NCBI GenBank assembly: GCA_042701975.1
Contig: CP170561.1
Coordinates: 4,092,001-4,156,000, forward strand
Length of the DNA: 64,000 nt
Source: JAFALK01 sp042701975
GTDB taxonomy: Bacteria; Pseudomonadota; Gammaproteobacteria; Burkholderiales; Burkholderiaceae_C
Direction of reading: 5' to 3'
Below, piece after piece: positions 52,622 to 60,490 of this stretch (its first letter is position 1; the number at the start of each line of letters is the position of its first letter). The notes beneath the pieces are model-generated. The model was not told where the DNA came from. It ran no database searches and worked only from the letters and a program-made list of their open reading frames with translations. The position numbers and the translations under genes are program-made.

Positions 52622-53350
52622 ATGCGTCCGCTCTGGTCGAGGCTCACGTTTGCCTTGCTTCTGGTTTCAGCGTGCGCCTCGCGCGGCGATGAGCCCCTCA
52701 GGCTTGCCTCGGGCCGCAGCTACATCGTTGCCAACGGGATCGCCTTGCTTCGTGAGGCCTACGCAAGGCTGGGCCTGAAGCTCCAGGAGGTGGATGTGCC
52801 CGCGGAGCGGGCGCTCAGGATGAGCAACGATGGCTCGCTGGATGGCGAGGCGCTGCGCGTCGAGGGCTTGGAGCAGATTTACCCCAACCTGATTCGCGTC
52901 CCGGTTGCGGTCCTGGCGACTTCAGTGGAAGCCATTGCAGTCGATCCCTCCATCCGAGTCTCGAAATGGGAGGATCTGCGCAGCCTGTCGCTTTGCATCC
53001 CCCATGGCATCAAGGCCATCGAACTGCGTACGGCCGGCATGAGGACCTACGCGGTCAATTCGAGCCAGCAGATCATCAAGATGCTGCAGATCAAGCGCTG
53101 CCAGGTCGGCGTCATCGCGAGTCCCACGTGGGTGGACTACGAAAGCCTGGATTGGACCGGCATACGTTTTGCAGGTCGACTCGAAGCCGTCCCTCTGTAT
53201 CACTACCTGCACAAGCGCCATGCCAAGCTCGTGCCTCGGATTGCCAATGCCCTGGAGCAGATGCGCAAGCAGGGGGCAATTGCACGGATGCAGAGGGCTA
53301 CGGATGACGAGGCAGCCGCTGCGCGCGCCCGGGTTCTCCGCCGTCAATAG
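52622..53350 (+). CDS. SBP3-like (periplasmic-binding) lipoprotein
   Basis: The 242-residue protein has a lipobox in FALLLVSACASRGDEP (Cys about 18) and a type 2 binding-protein fold: RLASGRSYIVANGIALLREAYARLGLKLQEV, RVSKWEDLRSLSLCIPHGIKAIELRTAGM, QIIKMLQIKRCQVGVIA. It lacks an adjacent permease, so it may be a solute receptor rather than an ABC-transport component. It lies 22 bp after the small dehydrogenase subunit, in the same direction. Confidence 0.8.
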   Translation: MRPLWSRLTFALLLVSACASRGDEPLRLASGRSYIVANGIALLREAYARLGLKLQEVDVPAERALRMSNDGSLDGEALRVEGLEQIYPNLIRVPVAVLATSVEAIAVDPSIRVSKWEDLRSLSLCIPHGIKAIELRTAGMRTYAVNSSQQIIKMLQIKRCQVGVIASPTWVDYESLDWTGIRFAGRLEAVPLYHYLHKRHAKLVPRIANALEQMRKQGAIARMQRATDDEAAAARARVLRRQ

Positions 53351-53402
53351 GCATTCCGGCAGCTAACATTCGTTCATCCCCAGCTCGACGAAATCAATCG
53401 CG

Positions 53403-53858
53403 ATGCGCTTGCTGCTCCGGCTGTTTGCCATCGTCACCAGCCTGATCTTCCTGCTGGTCTTGGCAACACCGTTGTTGCTGTATCAATGGGGCCTTTCGAA
53501 CGTTGAGGGCCGACCGCTGCGCCCCACCCACATGGCGGATGCAGCTGAGCAGGCGAGGATCTGGAAGCAGGCGGGCGGGGATGGCACCGCAGCCGTCGAT
53601 GCGATGAATCCTTACGGATTTTTCGTGCGCTTCTTCGCCGATTCTGGACGCACCACGCCTGGCGAAACCGTCGCCTACTGGATTGCCCGCTCGTATCTCC
53701 CGGAGCACCGTCGTGAGCCAGGAATGGCTGCCTGGCATGTGAGCGTCGCCGCGCTCACGATCTGGCTCACACGCAACTGGTCGACGGAGGAGATTCTGAC
53801 CGTCGCTTCTCAGGCGGTGAGCGCGGATCGGAGGGAACCGATGAAAACTCCAAAGTAG
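53403..53858 (+). CDS. membrane-anchored protein of unknown function
   Basis: The 151-residue protein has one N-terminal membrane anchor (LLLRLFAIVTSLIFLLVLATPLLLYQWGL). A periplasmic soluble part follows (THMADAAEQARIWKQAGGDG, YGFFVRFFADSGRTTPGETVAYWIARSYLPEHRREPG, ALTIWLTRNWSTEEIL). I do not recognise a family. The GETVAYWIARSYL segment is vaguely like transglycosylase N-terminal regions. It ends exactly against the convergent gene at 53859. Confidence 0.7.
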   Translation: MRLLLRLFAIVTSLIFLLVLATPLLLYQWGLSNVEGRPLRPTHMADAAEQARIWKQAGGDGTAAVDAMNPYGFFVRFFADSGRTTPGETVAYWIARSYLPEHRREPGMAAWHVSVAALTIWLTRNWSTEEILTVASQAVSADRREPMKTPK

Positions 53859-54440
53859 CTATCGGTACCAAGTCTTGGGCACAAAGCGCACCCGCCTCAG
53901 CTTGTCGTCCTGCCAGACGTAGTAGGAGATGCCGCGACGCTTCACGTCTTCCTCGGGCATTCCGATAAGCACCAGGAGGCGACTGTTGACCTCGAACTTG
54001 GCCGCACCCTCGTTCGGCCAGGCTGGGCTTCCTGCCAGGAGCGCATCGTCCACGTTCATTGAGGCGATCGAGCCCACGCCGAACGGGTGAAACACCTCGC
54101 CAGTCTTGGCATCGATGATGGTGATTTGCAGGCAATCCGTCCCGCAGCCCCATGTGGCAAGAATGTAGTGACCGGCAAAGTTGGCCTTGGACTTCGACCA
54201 GTCCCTGATCCGAGTCCGGTACATCTGATCTGCGGCATTCGAGGTCAGTCTGAGCGAAGCGTTAGGACCCGAGTAGGCCGACGATCGATACGAATCGAAT
54301 CCGGGCGCGTCGCGCGGGACGTCTGTCGCCCGAATGGTCACCTCGTTCCATCGGTCTTCCTGGGCCACAGCCGCCGCAGTCGCCAGAAGCATCATGATTC
54401 CCGCAATGAGTGCCCGCGTCTTTCCCGTCCTGAAACCCAT
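53859..54440 (-). CDS. exported protein of unknown function
   Basis: The 193-residue protein has a signal peptide (RALIAGIMMLLATAAAVAQ) and a mature domain with a distinctive FAGHYILATWGCGTDCLQITIIDAKTGEVFHPFGVG segment containing two close cysteines. This segment recurs in a small family of exported beta-proteobacterial proteins, but the function is unknown to me. It lies 28 bp after the DUF4431-like gene and shares its promoter region (element C). Confidence 0.75.
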   Translation of the reverse strand: MGFRTGKTRALIAGIMMLLATAAAVAQEDRWNEVTIRATDVPRDAPGFDSYRSSAYSGPNASLRLTSNAADQMYRTRIRDWSKSKANFAGHYILATWGCGTDCLQITIIDAKTGEVFHPFGVGSIASMNVDDALLAGSPAWPNEGAAKFEVNSRLLVLIGMPEEDVKRRGISYYVWQDDKLRRVRFVPKTWYR

Positions 54441-54468
54441 GTCGTTCCCGCACCGCCGCAGCGGATGA

Positions 54469-54930
54469 CTATTGAGCCTGGATGCCATGGACATCCAGGA
54501 GCACTGGCGTTCGGTGGTGCCCTGTGAGCGCGTGGTAGAGCTGCCCACTCACAACGACGCGCTTTTCCACCAATCCTTCGATCGCTCCAGGGGAAACATG
54601 CACCGCGGCCAGTTGAACAACGATCTGGTCGCGTTCGAACGAGTTGTTGTCGCTCTCAGGATGCGGTGACGCTGTGACGCAGATGGGGGCATCCAGCAGC
54701 AGCAGCCATGCTCCCTCCCGGGAGTCTTCAGCGGGGCGCTCCCCATAGCCAGGCGGTCCGTAGTAGACACGGGCGAAGAGCGTTCCCGACAGCTGCGTCG
54801 CCTCGCTGTCGTACTGCAGGCACGCTCTGGGCGGATCAATTCCTTTCGCGATCACAGCGGCCGCTGCGGCCGTTCCGACACAGAGTACGGAGGCAATTGC
54901 CACGAGGGCGCGGACTTGCTTGGCGGCCAT
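54469..54930 (-). CDS. exported DUF4431-like protein
   Basis: The 153-residue protein has a signal peptide (RALVAIASVLCVGTAAAAA) and a DUF4431-type mature part (RACLQYDSEATQLSGTLFARVYYGPPGYGERP, ending YHALTGHHRTPVLLDVHGI). ATG 54930 sits just downstream of repeat element C (48 bp). It and the gene at 53859 appear to form a two-gene unit. Confidence 0.75.
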   Translation of the reverse strand: MAAKQVRALVAIASVLCVGTAAAAAVIAKGIDPPRACLQYDSEATQLSGTLFARVYYGPPGYGERPAEDSREGAWLLLLDAPICVTASPHPESDNNSFERDQIVVQLAAVHVSPGAIEGLVEKRVVVSGQLYHALTGHHRTPVLLDVHGIQAQ

Positions 54931-54977
54931 GAGATCAGGTCCTTTCGGCGTGGTCCATGGCATGTTCCGTGCCGCGC

Positions 54978-55035
54978 TCGGAAGAAGCAAGCATCCGCTC
55001 GGGAGCTTTCTCTCGCAGCTCGGAAGAAGTCTTCG
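54978..55035 (-). promoter_or_regulatory. repeat element C (9-bp direct repeats, 21-bp period)
   Basis: Read on the minus strand: TTCTTCCGA, AGCTCCCGA and TTCTTCCGA, starting 21 bp apart, the same spacing as in element A. It ends 48 bp before the DUF4431-like start and abuts the end of the VF530 gene. Confidence 0.65.
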
Positions 55036-55296
55036 TCAAGGCTGCGCGTTGCGCCGTTGCTCCCGCAGCATGAACAGGTAAAGCCCTTCGACCTTCTCGC
55101 GCGCCCAGGGCGTCTTGCGCAGGAACTTCAGGCTGGACTTGACGCTTGGCTCGAAGGCGAAGCAGCGCAGCGGGATGCGCGCGTCCAGGCCTTCCCAGCC
55201 GTACTCGGCCTGCAGTGCGGTGAGGATGGCTTCCAGCGTCAGGCCGTGCAGCGGGTTGCGGGGCTGTGCTGGGGGCGGCGAGGCAGCGTCTGTCAT
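55036..55296 (-). CDS. VF530-family DNA-binding protein
   Basis: The 86-residue protein is the VF530 fold: NPLHGLTLEAILTALQAEYGWEGLDARIPLRCFAFEPSVKSSLKFLRKTPWAREKVEGLYLF, in segments, with the KSSLKFLRKTPWAR motif. The family has a DNA-binding structure of unknown role. ATG 55296 was chosen. Confidence 0.88.
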   Translation of the reverse strand: MTDAASPPPAQPRNPLHGLTLEAILTALQAEYGWEGLDARIPLRCFAFEPSVKSSLKFLRKTPWAREKVEGLYLFMLREQRRNAQP

Positions 55297-55336
55297 GCTG
55301 CGATTGTCGCCGCTGCCCGCCAAGAGCATCGGTGCA

Positions 55337-55636
55337 TCACTCCTCGTGCTCTCCGAACACAGGCAGGAAGGCATCGACGAATTCCGGCGAGGCGCTGAGG
55401 GTCAGCGTCACCGTGATCCACTGACCTGCCTCCTGCTGAACGAGCAGTTCGTGGTCCCAGGCGTTGCCGTCCTCCACCGGTCCCTGCCGGCCGCCGAAGT
55501 GGGCCTGCGCCCAGGCCAGCACTTGATCGACCTCGGCCATCACTGCCGGATGTTCGGCCTCCCGCGTGGAAGCCATGGCATCCAGCGTGAGAACGTCGTC
55601 GGAGCTGTCCGTCAGGTCGAAGCTGAGGTAGCGCAT
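55337..55636 (-). CDS. hypothetical conserved protein
   Basis: The 99-residue acidic protein starts MRYLSFDLTDSSDDVLTLDA and has WAQAHFGGRQGPVEDGNAWDHELLVQ. It has no signal peptide or membrane segment and I do not recognise a family. Its start lies inside the 3' end of the Gfo/Idh gene upstream (25-bp overlap), so the two are linked in translation. Confidence 0.7.
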   Translation of the reverse strand: MRYLSFDLTDSSDDVLTLDAMASTREAEHPAVMAEVDQVLAWAQAHFGGRQGPVEDGNAWDHELLVQQEAGQWITVTLTLSASPEFVDAFLPVFGEHEE

Positions 55637-56652
55637 GCACTCTCCGTGCCCAGTTCCAGCAGTCGCATCACCTCCAGCGCCTCTTCGGCCGGTACGGGAT
55701 TGGCGCCCTGGCCAAGCAGGCAATCGCGGAGCTGCAGGTAGTACTGCGGGTAGGCGCCCCGCTCGGTCGGCACGGTTCGGTGGACCAGCGTCTCGCCTTC
55801 CAGCACCACCAAGTCGCCTTCGTCAGAATCCTCGCCCCAAGCCTCTGGCGCCATCGCATCAGGCCTGACGCCCGCCTTCAGCACATCCTCCTGCCGGTCC
55901 ATGCCGCGCTTGACAAAGCTGCCCTTCAGGCCGTGCAACTCGATGCGCGGGCCGGGAACGGCGGCCACGCAGGTGGCGTGGAGCGTCACGCGCAGGCCAT
56001 CGGCGTAGCGCAGCACGGCCTGGAAGTGATCGTCGATCTGCGCTTTCGGCCGCAGCAGGGCCAGGTCCAGCTGGATCGCCTCGGGCCGGCCGAAGTAGCG
56101 CAGCGCTTCGTCGATCAGATGCGGGCCAAGGTCCATCCAGAGGCCGCCGCCCTGCCCTTCGGCCTCGCGCCAGCGAATGCGCGGCTGCGGGCGGAAGCGG
56201 TCGAAATGCATGCGCGCCTGGCGGATCGGGCCGAGCACGTCGCTTTGCAGCAGCTTGCTGACTGTCAGCGTGGTACTGTCCCAGCGGCGGTTGTGGAAGA
56301 CGCTGAGAACGCGCTGCTGCCTTCGTGCCAGCGCGATCAGTTCTTCGGCCTCGGCGACGGTGGCGGTGAAGGGCTTGTCCACCACCACATGCCGGCCGGC
56401 GAGCAATGCCGCACGGGCCAGCGGGTAGTGCGTGAGGTTGGGCGATGCGATCACGATCAGATCGACATCGGCTGCGGCGATCAGCTCCTCGGCCTGAGCG
56501 TAGACCTGGACCTCAGTGCCCAGCGCGCGATGGACCTTGGCGGCATCGCTGCTGCTGACGGCGGTGATCTTGAGGCCGGGAACGGCTTGGATGAGAGGGG
56601 CGTGGAAGGTCTGGCTTGCATAGCCAAACCCCAGCAGACCGACGCGAAGCAT
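55612..56652 (-). CDS. Gfo/Idh/MocA-family oxidoreductase
   Basis: The 346-residue NAD(P)-dependent sugar dehydrogenase-type protein has the Rossmann start LRVGLLGFGYASQTFHAPLI, the KPFTAT lysine of DKPFTATVAEAEELI, and HFDRFRPQPRIRWREAEGQGGGLWMDLGPHLIDEALRYFG. Substrates in this family are sugars or cyclitols; this one lies downstream of the xyloside genes on the same strand and may act on a product. It overlaps the gene at 55337 at its end. Confidence 0.88.
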   Translation of the reverse strand: MLRVGLLGFGYASQTFHAPLIQAVPGLKITAVSSSDAAKVHRALGTEVQVYAQAEELIAAADVDLIVIASPNLTHYPLARAALLAGRHVVVDKPFTATVAEAEELIALARRQQRVLSVFHNRRWDSTTLTVSKLLQSDVLGPIRQARMHFDRFRPQPRIRWREAEGQGGGLWMDLGPHLIDEALRYFGRPEAIQLDLALLRPKAQIDDHFQAVLRYADGLRVTLHATCVAAVPGPRIELHGLKGSFVKRGMDRQEDVLKAGVRPDAMAPEAWGEDSDEGDLVVLEGETLVHRTVPTERGAYPQYYLQLRDCLLGQGANPVPAEEALEVMRLLELGTESACATSAST

Positions 56653-56722
56653 GATGATGGGAAATCCGTAGCGGTGTTGAGAAGAACGCCGCCATTCTGC
56701 CCCTCACGCTTTCATCGCGGCA

Positions 56723-58027
56723 TCAATGCGCGACCACGGCCTCCCCGCCGCTGACTTCCTCTTCCTTGTGCGGGAACGGCGCAAACCACGCCAGCACCAC
56801 CGGCGGGACCGAGAACACCAGCACCCAGCCAAAGAAGCTCAGGTAGTGGTGATCCACGCCGCCCCACAGCCAGCCGCTGGCGGTGCCGGTGGCCCACTTG
56901 GTCAGCGCCATCACGCCGGTGGCCATCGCATAGTGCGTCATGCGCATCGGGCCCGGGGCGATCTGCTGCATCATGTAGAGCATGTGGCCCACCGAGCCCA
57001 TGCCGAAGCCGAACTTCTCGACGGCCACGATGGTGGCGATCCACACGGTGTCGGTCGGCGCGGTCTGGCTCAGGTAGAAGTAGGTCAGGTGCGGGATGTT
57101 GAGCACCAGCGCCAGCACGAAGAAGCTCTTCGGCAGCGTGCGGCGCGCCACCAGGAAGCCGCCGAGGAAGGCCCCCGCGATGAAGGAGATCGTGCCCACC
57201 GTGCCATTGATGTGGCCGAGCAGTTCGTTGGACAGACCCAGGCCGCCGGCGGCGCGATCGTCCAGCAGGAACAGCGGGCCGAACTTCTCGATGAAGCCCT
57301 CGCCGAAGCGGTAGAAGAAGATCACCGCCAGCATCATCCAGATCTGCGGCTTGGCGAAGAAGCTGACCCAGGCCTCGCGCGTGGCCTGCAGGCCGGCGCT
57401 GGCGCCCTGCCCGCGCAGCGTGGAAGGCGAACCCGGCGGCAGCACGCGCAAATGCCACAGGCCGAAGAGGCCCATGGCTGCGGCCGCGCCGCTGACCACA
57501 ATCACCCAGCACTGCACCCAAGGCATGCCCTGGTGGTCGTGCAGCCAGCCGGTCAGCGAGACCAGCAGGCCCGATGCGATCACCGCGCCCATGTTCCAGC
57601 ACATGCCCTGCAGGCCGGCGTAGCGTGCCTGGTCGGTCTTGCTCACGGTGGTCATGAAGACGCCGTCGGCGCAGGTGTCCTGCGTGGCCGAGGCAAAGCC
57701 CGTGATCCAGAAGAAGGCCAGCGAGAGCCTGAAGAAGCCTTCGAGCGGCAGGCACATCGCCACCGCGCCCAGCGATGCCATCATCAGGAACTGCATGCTG
57801 ATGACCCACCAGCGTTTGCTGTGGCCCAGCTCCAGCAACGGCGCCCACAAGGGCTTGAGCACCCACGGCAGGTACATCTGCGAGGTGTAGAGCGCGATGT
57901 CCTCGTTGGAGACGCCCAGGTTCTTGTAGAGGATGGCGGCGACCACGCCCACCATCACATTGGGCAGACCCATGGCGAGATAAAGCGTGGGCACCCAGCT
58001 CAGTGGATGGCGGGAATTCGACGACAT
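56723..58027 (-). CDS. MFS transporter (AmpG/sugar-type)
   Basis: The 434-residue protein has about 12 membrane helices. It starts SRHPLSWVPTLYLAMGLPNVMVGVVAAILYK with the AmpG-like YLPWVLKPLWAPLLE and RWWVISMQF, and GFASATQDTCADGVFM. AmpG-like proteins in sugar-use loci carry oligosaccharides or monosaccharides across the inner membrane. Together with the TonB receptor and alpha-xylosidase it likely imports a xyloside. The LacI-type palindrome lies 35 bp upstream of ATG 58027. Confidence 0.88.
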   Translation of the reverse strand: MSSNSRHPLSWVPTLYLAMGLPNVMVGVVAAILYKNLGVSNEDIALYTSQMYLPWVLKPLWAPLLELGHSKRWWVISMQFLMMASLGAVAMCLPLEGFFRLSLAFFWITGFASATQDTCADGVFMTTVSKTDQARYAGLQGMCWNMGAVIASGLLVSLTGWLHDHQGMPWVQCWVIVVSGAAAAMGLFGLWHLRVLPPGSPSTLRGQGASAGLQATREAWVSFFAKPQIWMMLAVIFFYRFGEGFIEKFGPLFLLDDRAAGGLGLSNELLGHINGTVGTISFIAGAFLGGFLVARRTLPKSFFVLALVLNIPHLTYFYLSQTAPTDTVWIATIVAVEKFGFGMGSVGHMLYMMQQIAPGPMRMTHYAMATGVMALTKWATGTASGWLWGGVDHHYLSFFGWVLVFSVPPVVLAWFAPFPHKEEEVSGGEAVVAH

Positions 58028-58061
58028 GCAGTCTCCGTTATTGCTCTTTTGGCAAATCAAT

Positions 58062-58075
58062 TGACAACGTTGTCA
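58062..58075. promoter_or_regulatory. LacI-type palindromic operator (perfect)
   Basis: TGACAACGTTGTCA is a perfect 14-bp palindrome with the central CG typical of LacI-family operators. It lies 35 bp upstream of the MFS gene start and 63 bp from the end of the GH31 gene. A matching near-copy is at 62209. Confidence 0.75.
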
Positions 58076-58137
58076 TTCTGACTGGAACGCGCGCTGGCAC
58101 GGCCTAGGGTTAGCCATGCCAGCGCCTGCCCGTGGTG

Positions 58138-60441
58138 CTATGCGCTCCAGCGCAGCTCGCGCGCCTCCGCCTGCACGGGGCTGTTCACGCCATCGACCTC
58201 CAGGCGCCACTGACGCAGACCGCCTTCGGTGATCCGCACCGTGTATTGCGCGCCCTGTCGCTGCACCGTGCCGCGTGCGGCGATGCGGCCGTCCTTGCCC
58301 GCCACATCGAAGGCCGCAAGCGCGCCATCCGCCAGCTCGAACACGCGCAGCGTCACGCCCTGCTCGTAGTCGTAGTCCGGCTTCTCGGTTTCAAAGCCCC
58401 AAGGCAGCACGGTGCCCGGCGCCACGTACAGCGGCATGCTCAGGAAGTCGTGCGTCTCGCGGTACCAGCGACCACCTCCGCGCTTCTTGCCCGAGAGCAG
58501 ATGCGTCCAGCGGCCCTCACCCGTCCCGTCGGTATCGGGCAGGTAGAAGTCCACTTCGCCGCTCTCGGTGAACACCGGCGCCACCAGCAGGCCGGAGCCC
58601 AGGTGGTACTGGCGGTCCAGCGTGGCGCAGGCCGGATCCTGCGGATGCTCGACCACCATGGGCCGCATCACGGGCACACCGGTCTCGGTGGCTTCGATGG
58701 AGCGGGCGTAGAGGTAGGGCATCAGCCGGTGCTTGAGCTGCGTGAACTCTCGCAAGACATCGCAGCTTTCCTCGTCGACGAGCCATGGCACTCGGTAGCT
58801 GCTCGAACCGTGCAGGCGGCTGTGCGAGGACATCAGGCCGAACTGGATCCAGCGCTTGTACACGGCCGGCGGCGGGTTGCCTTCGAAGCCGCCGATGTCG
58901 TGACTCCAGAAAGCGAAGCCGCAAGCCGACAGCGAGAGGCCGCCGCGCAGGCTCTCGGCCATCGATTCGAAGGTGGACCAGCAGTCGCCGCCCCAATGCA
59001 CGGGGAAGCGCTGGCCCGAAGCGTAGGTCGAACGCGCGAACACCACGGCCTCCGCATCGCCGCGCACCTCGCGGATCAGGTCGAACACGGCCTCGTTGTA
59101 TTGCAGCGCGTAGAGGTTGTGCATCTCCACCGGGTCGGAGCCGTCGAAGTACTGCACGCCTTGATCGGGGATGCGCTCGCCGAAGTCGGTCTTGAAGCAA
59201 TCGACACCCATCGCCAGCAGGCGGCGCAGATGGCCCTGGTACCAGGCCTTGGCGGCGGGGTTGGTGAAGTCGACGATGGCCATGCCCGGCTGCCACTGGT
59301 CGGTCTGCCAGGTGAGCCCGTCATTGGCCCCGCCTTTGCGCTTGATGAAGTAGCCCTCGCGCGCACCTTCCGCAAACAGCGGCGATTGCTGCGCCACATA
59401 CGGATTGATCCACAGGCTGATGCGCAGGCCCTTGGCCTTCAGCCGCGCCAGCATGGCCTCGGGTTCGGGGAAGCCGCGCTTGTCCCACTGGAAATCGCAC
59501 CACTGGAACTCGCGCATCCAGAAGCAGTCGAAGTGAAAGACGGCCAGCGGCAACTCGCGGCGCTTCATCTCGTCGATGAAGTGCGTGGCCGTGGCTTCGT
59601 CGTACTGCGTGGTGAACGAGGTCGTCATCCACAGGCCGAAGCTCCAGGCCGGCGGCAGCGGCGCGCGGCCGGTGAGCGCGGTGAGGCGGCGCAGCACATC
59701 CTTCGGCGTCGGGCCGGCGAAGACCACATAGGCCAGGCTCTCGCCCTCGCGCGAAAACTGCACGCGCGCCACCTTCTCCGAGCCGATCTCGAAGGACACC
59801 GGTCCCGCTTCGTCCACCAGCACGCCGTAGCCGCGGCTGCTCATGTAGAAGGGCACGCTCTTGTAGGCCTGCTCGCAGGCCGTGCCGCCGTCGCGGTTGC
59901 TGTTCTCGACGATCTGGCCGTTCTTCACCCAGGGCGTGAAACGCTCGCCCAGGCCATAGATCGATTCACCCACACTCAGCGTGAGCTGCTCGTGCATGTG
60001 GTTGCCCTTGCCCGCCCACTGCACGTAGCCGAGGCTGCGCCAGTCGCTCTTGGTCAGCACGCGCGAGCCCTCGCGGAAGACGAGGTTCCAGCCCTCGCCC
60101 TTCTTGATCTCCGCCGTGAGCGCGCCACTGGTCAGCGTGACGTGCGTCTCGGTCTCTTCGATGGTGATCGGCACCGCAGCGGCGCCCACCATCGGGATGT
60201 GCAGGCGCGGCGCTTCGGAAGCCGAGAAATGCTCGACCTGCACGCGGATCGCGCCCTCGCTCGGGCTGGTCAGCGTGAGCGTGAGCGTGGGCCCTTGCAG
60301 GGTGTCGCCGCGATGCTTGATCGGGCGGGTGGTGGCCAGCACTTGGATGCGGTCAGGGAACACCTGGACCGCATAGGTTTCGCTGGCGTAATGCGCCGCC
60401 ACACCGGGCTGCAGCATCCATTGGCCGTCTGTGAATTTCAT
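58138..60441 (-). CDS. yicI: GH31 alpha-xylosidase (YicI-like)
   Basis: The 767-residue protein is a glycoside hydrolase family 31 enzyme. The catalytic nucleophile is in VDCFKTDFGERIPDQGVQYFDGSDP (the Asp of KTDFGE is the alpha-xylosidase hallmark), and the acid/base is in CGFAFWSHDIGGFEG. FHFDCFWMREFQWCDFQWD and SLWINPYVAQQSPLF are substrate-site segments. It releases xylose from alpha-xylosides such as isoprimeverose from xyloglucan. No signal peptide, so it acts in the cytoplasm after transport. The TrpHal gene is 49 bp upstream. Confidence 0.95.
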   Translation of the reverse strand: MKFTDGQWMLQPGVAAHYASETYAVQVFPDRIQVLATTRPIKHRGDTLQGPTLTLTLTSPSEGAIRVQVEHFSASEAPRLHIPMVGAAAVPITIEETETHVTLTSGALTAEIKKGEGWNLVFREGSRVLTKSDWRSLGYVQWAGKGNHMHEQLTLSVGESIYGLGERFTPWVKNGQIVENSNRDGGTACEQAYKSVPFYMSSRGYGVLVDEAGPVSFEIGSEKVARVQFSREGESLAYVVFAGPTPKDVLRRLTALTGRAPLPPAWSFGLWMTTSFTTQYDEATATHFIDEMKRRELPLAVFHFDCFWMREFQWCDFQWDKRGFPEPEAMLARLKAKGLRISLWINPYVAQQSPLFAEGAREGYFIKRKGGANDGLTWQTDQWQPGMAIVDFTNPAAKAWYQGHLRRLLAMGVDCFKTDFGERIPDQGVQYFDGSDPVEMHNLYALQYNEAVFDLIREVRGDAEAVVFARSTYASGQRFPVHWGGDCWSTFESMAESLRGGLSLSACGFAFWSHDIGGFEGNPPPAVYKRWIQFGLMSSHSRLHGSSSYRVPWLVDEESCDVLREFTQLKHRLMPYLYARSIEATETGVPVMRPMVVEHPQDPACATLDRQYHLGSGLLVAPVFTESGEVDFYLPDTDGTGEGRWTHLLSGKKRGGGRWYRETHDFLSMPLYVAPGTVLPWGFETEKPDYDYEQGVTLRVFELADGALAAFDVAGKDGRIAARGTVQRQGAQYTVRITEGGLRQWRLEVDGVNSPVQAEARELRWSA

Positions 60442-60490
60442 GGAGTTCGGGTTGAAGGAAAAAGGAGCGGAAGAATGAGGAGAAAAGGCA

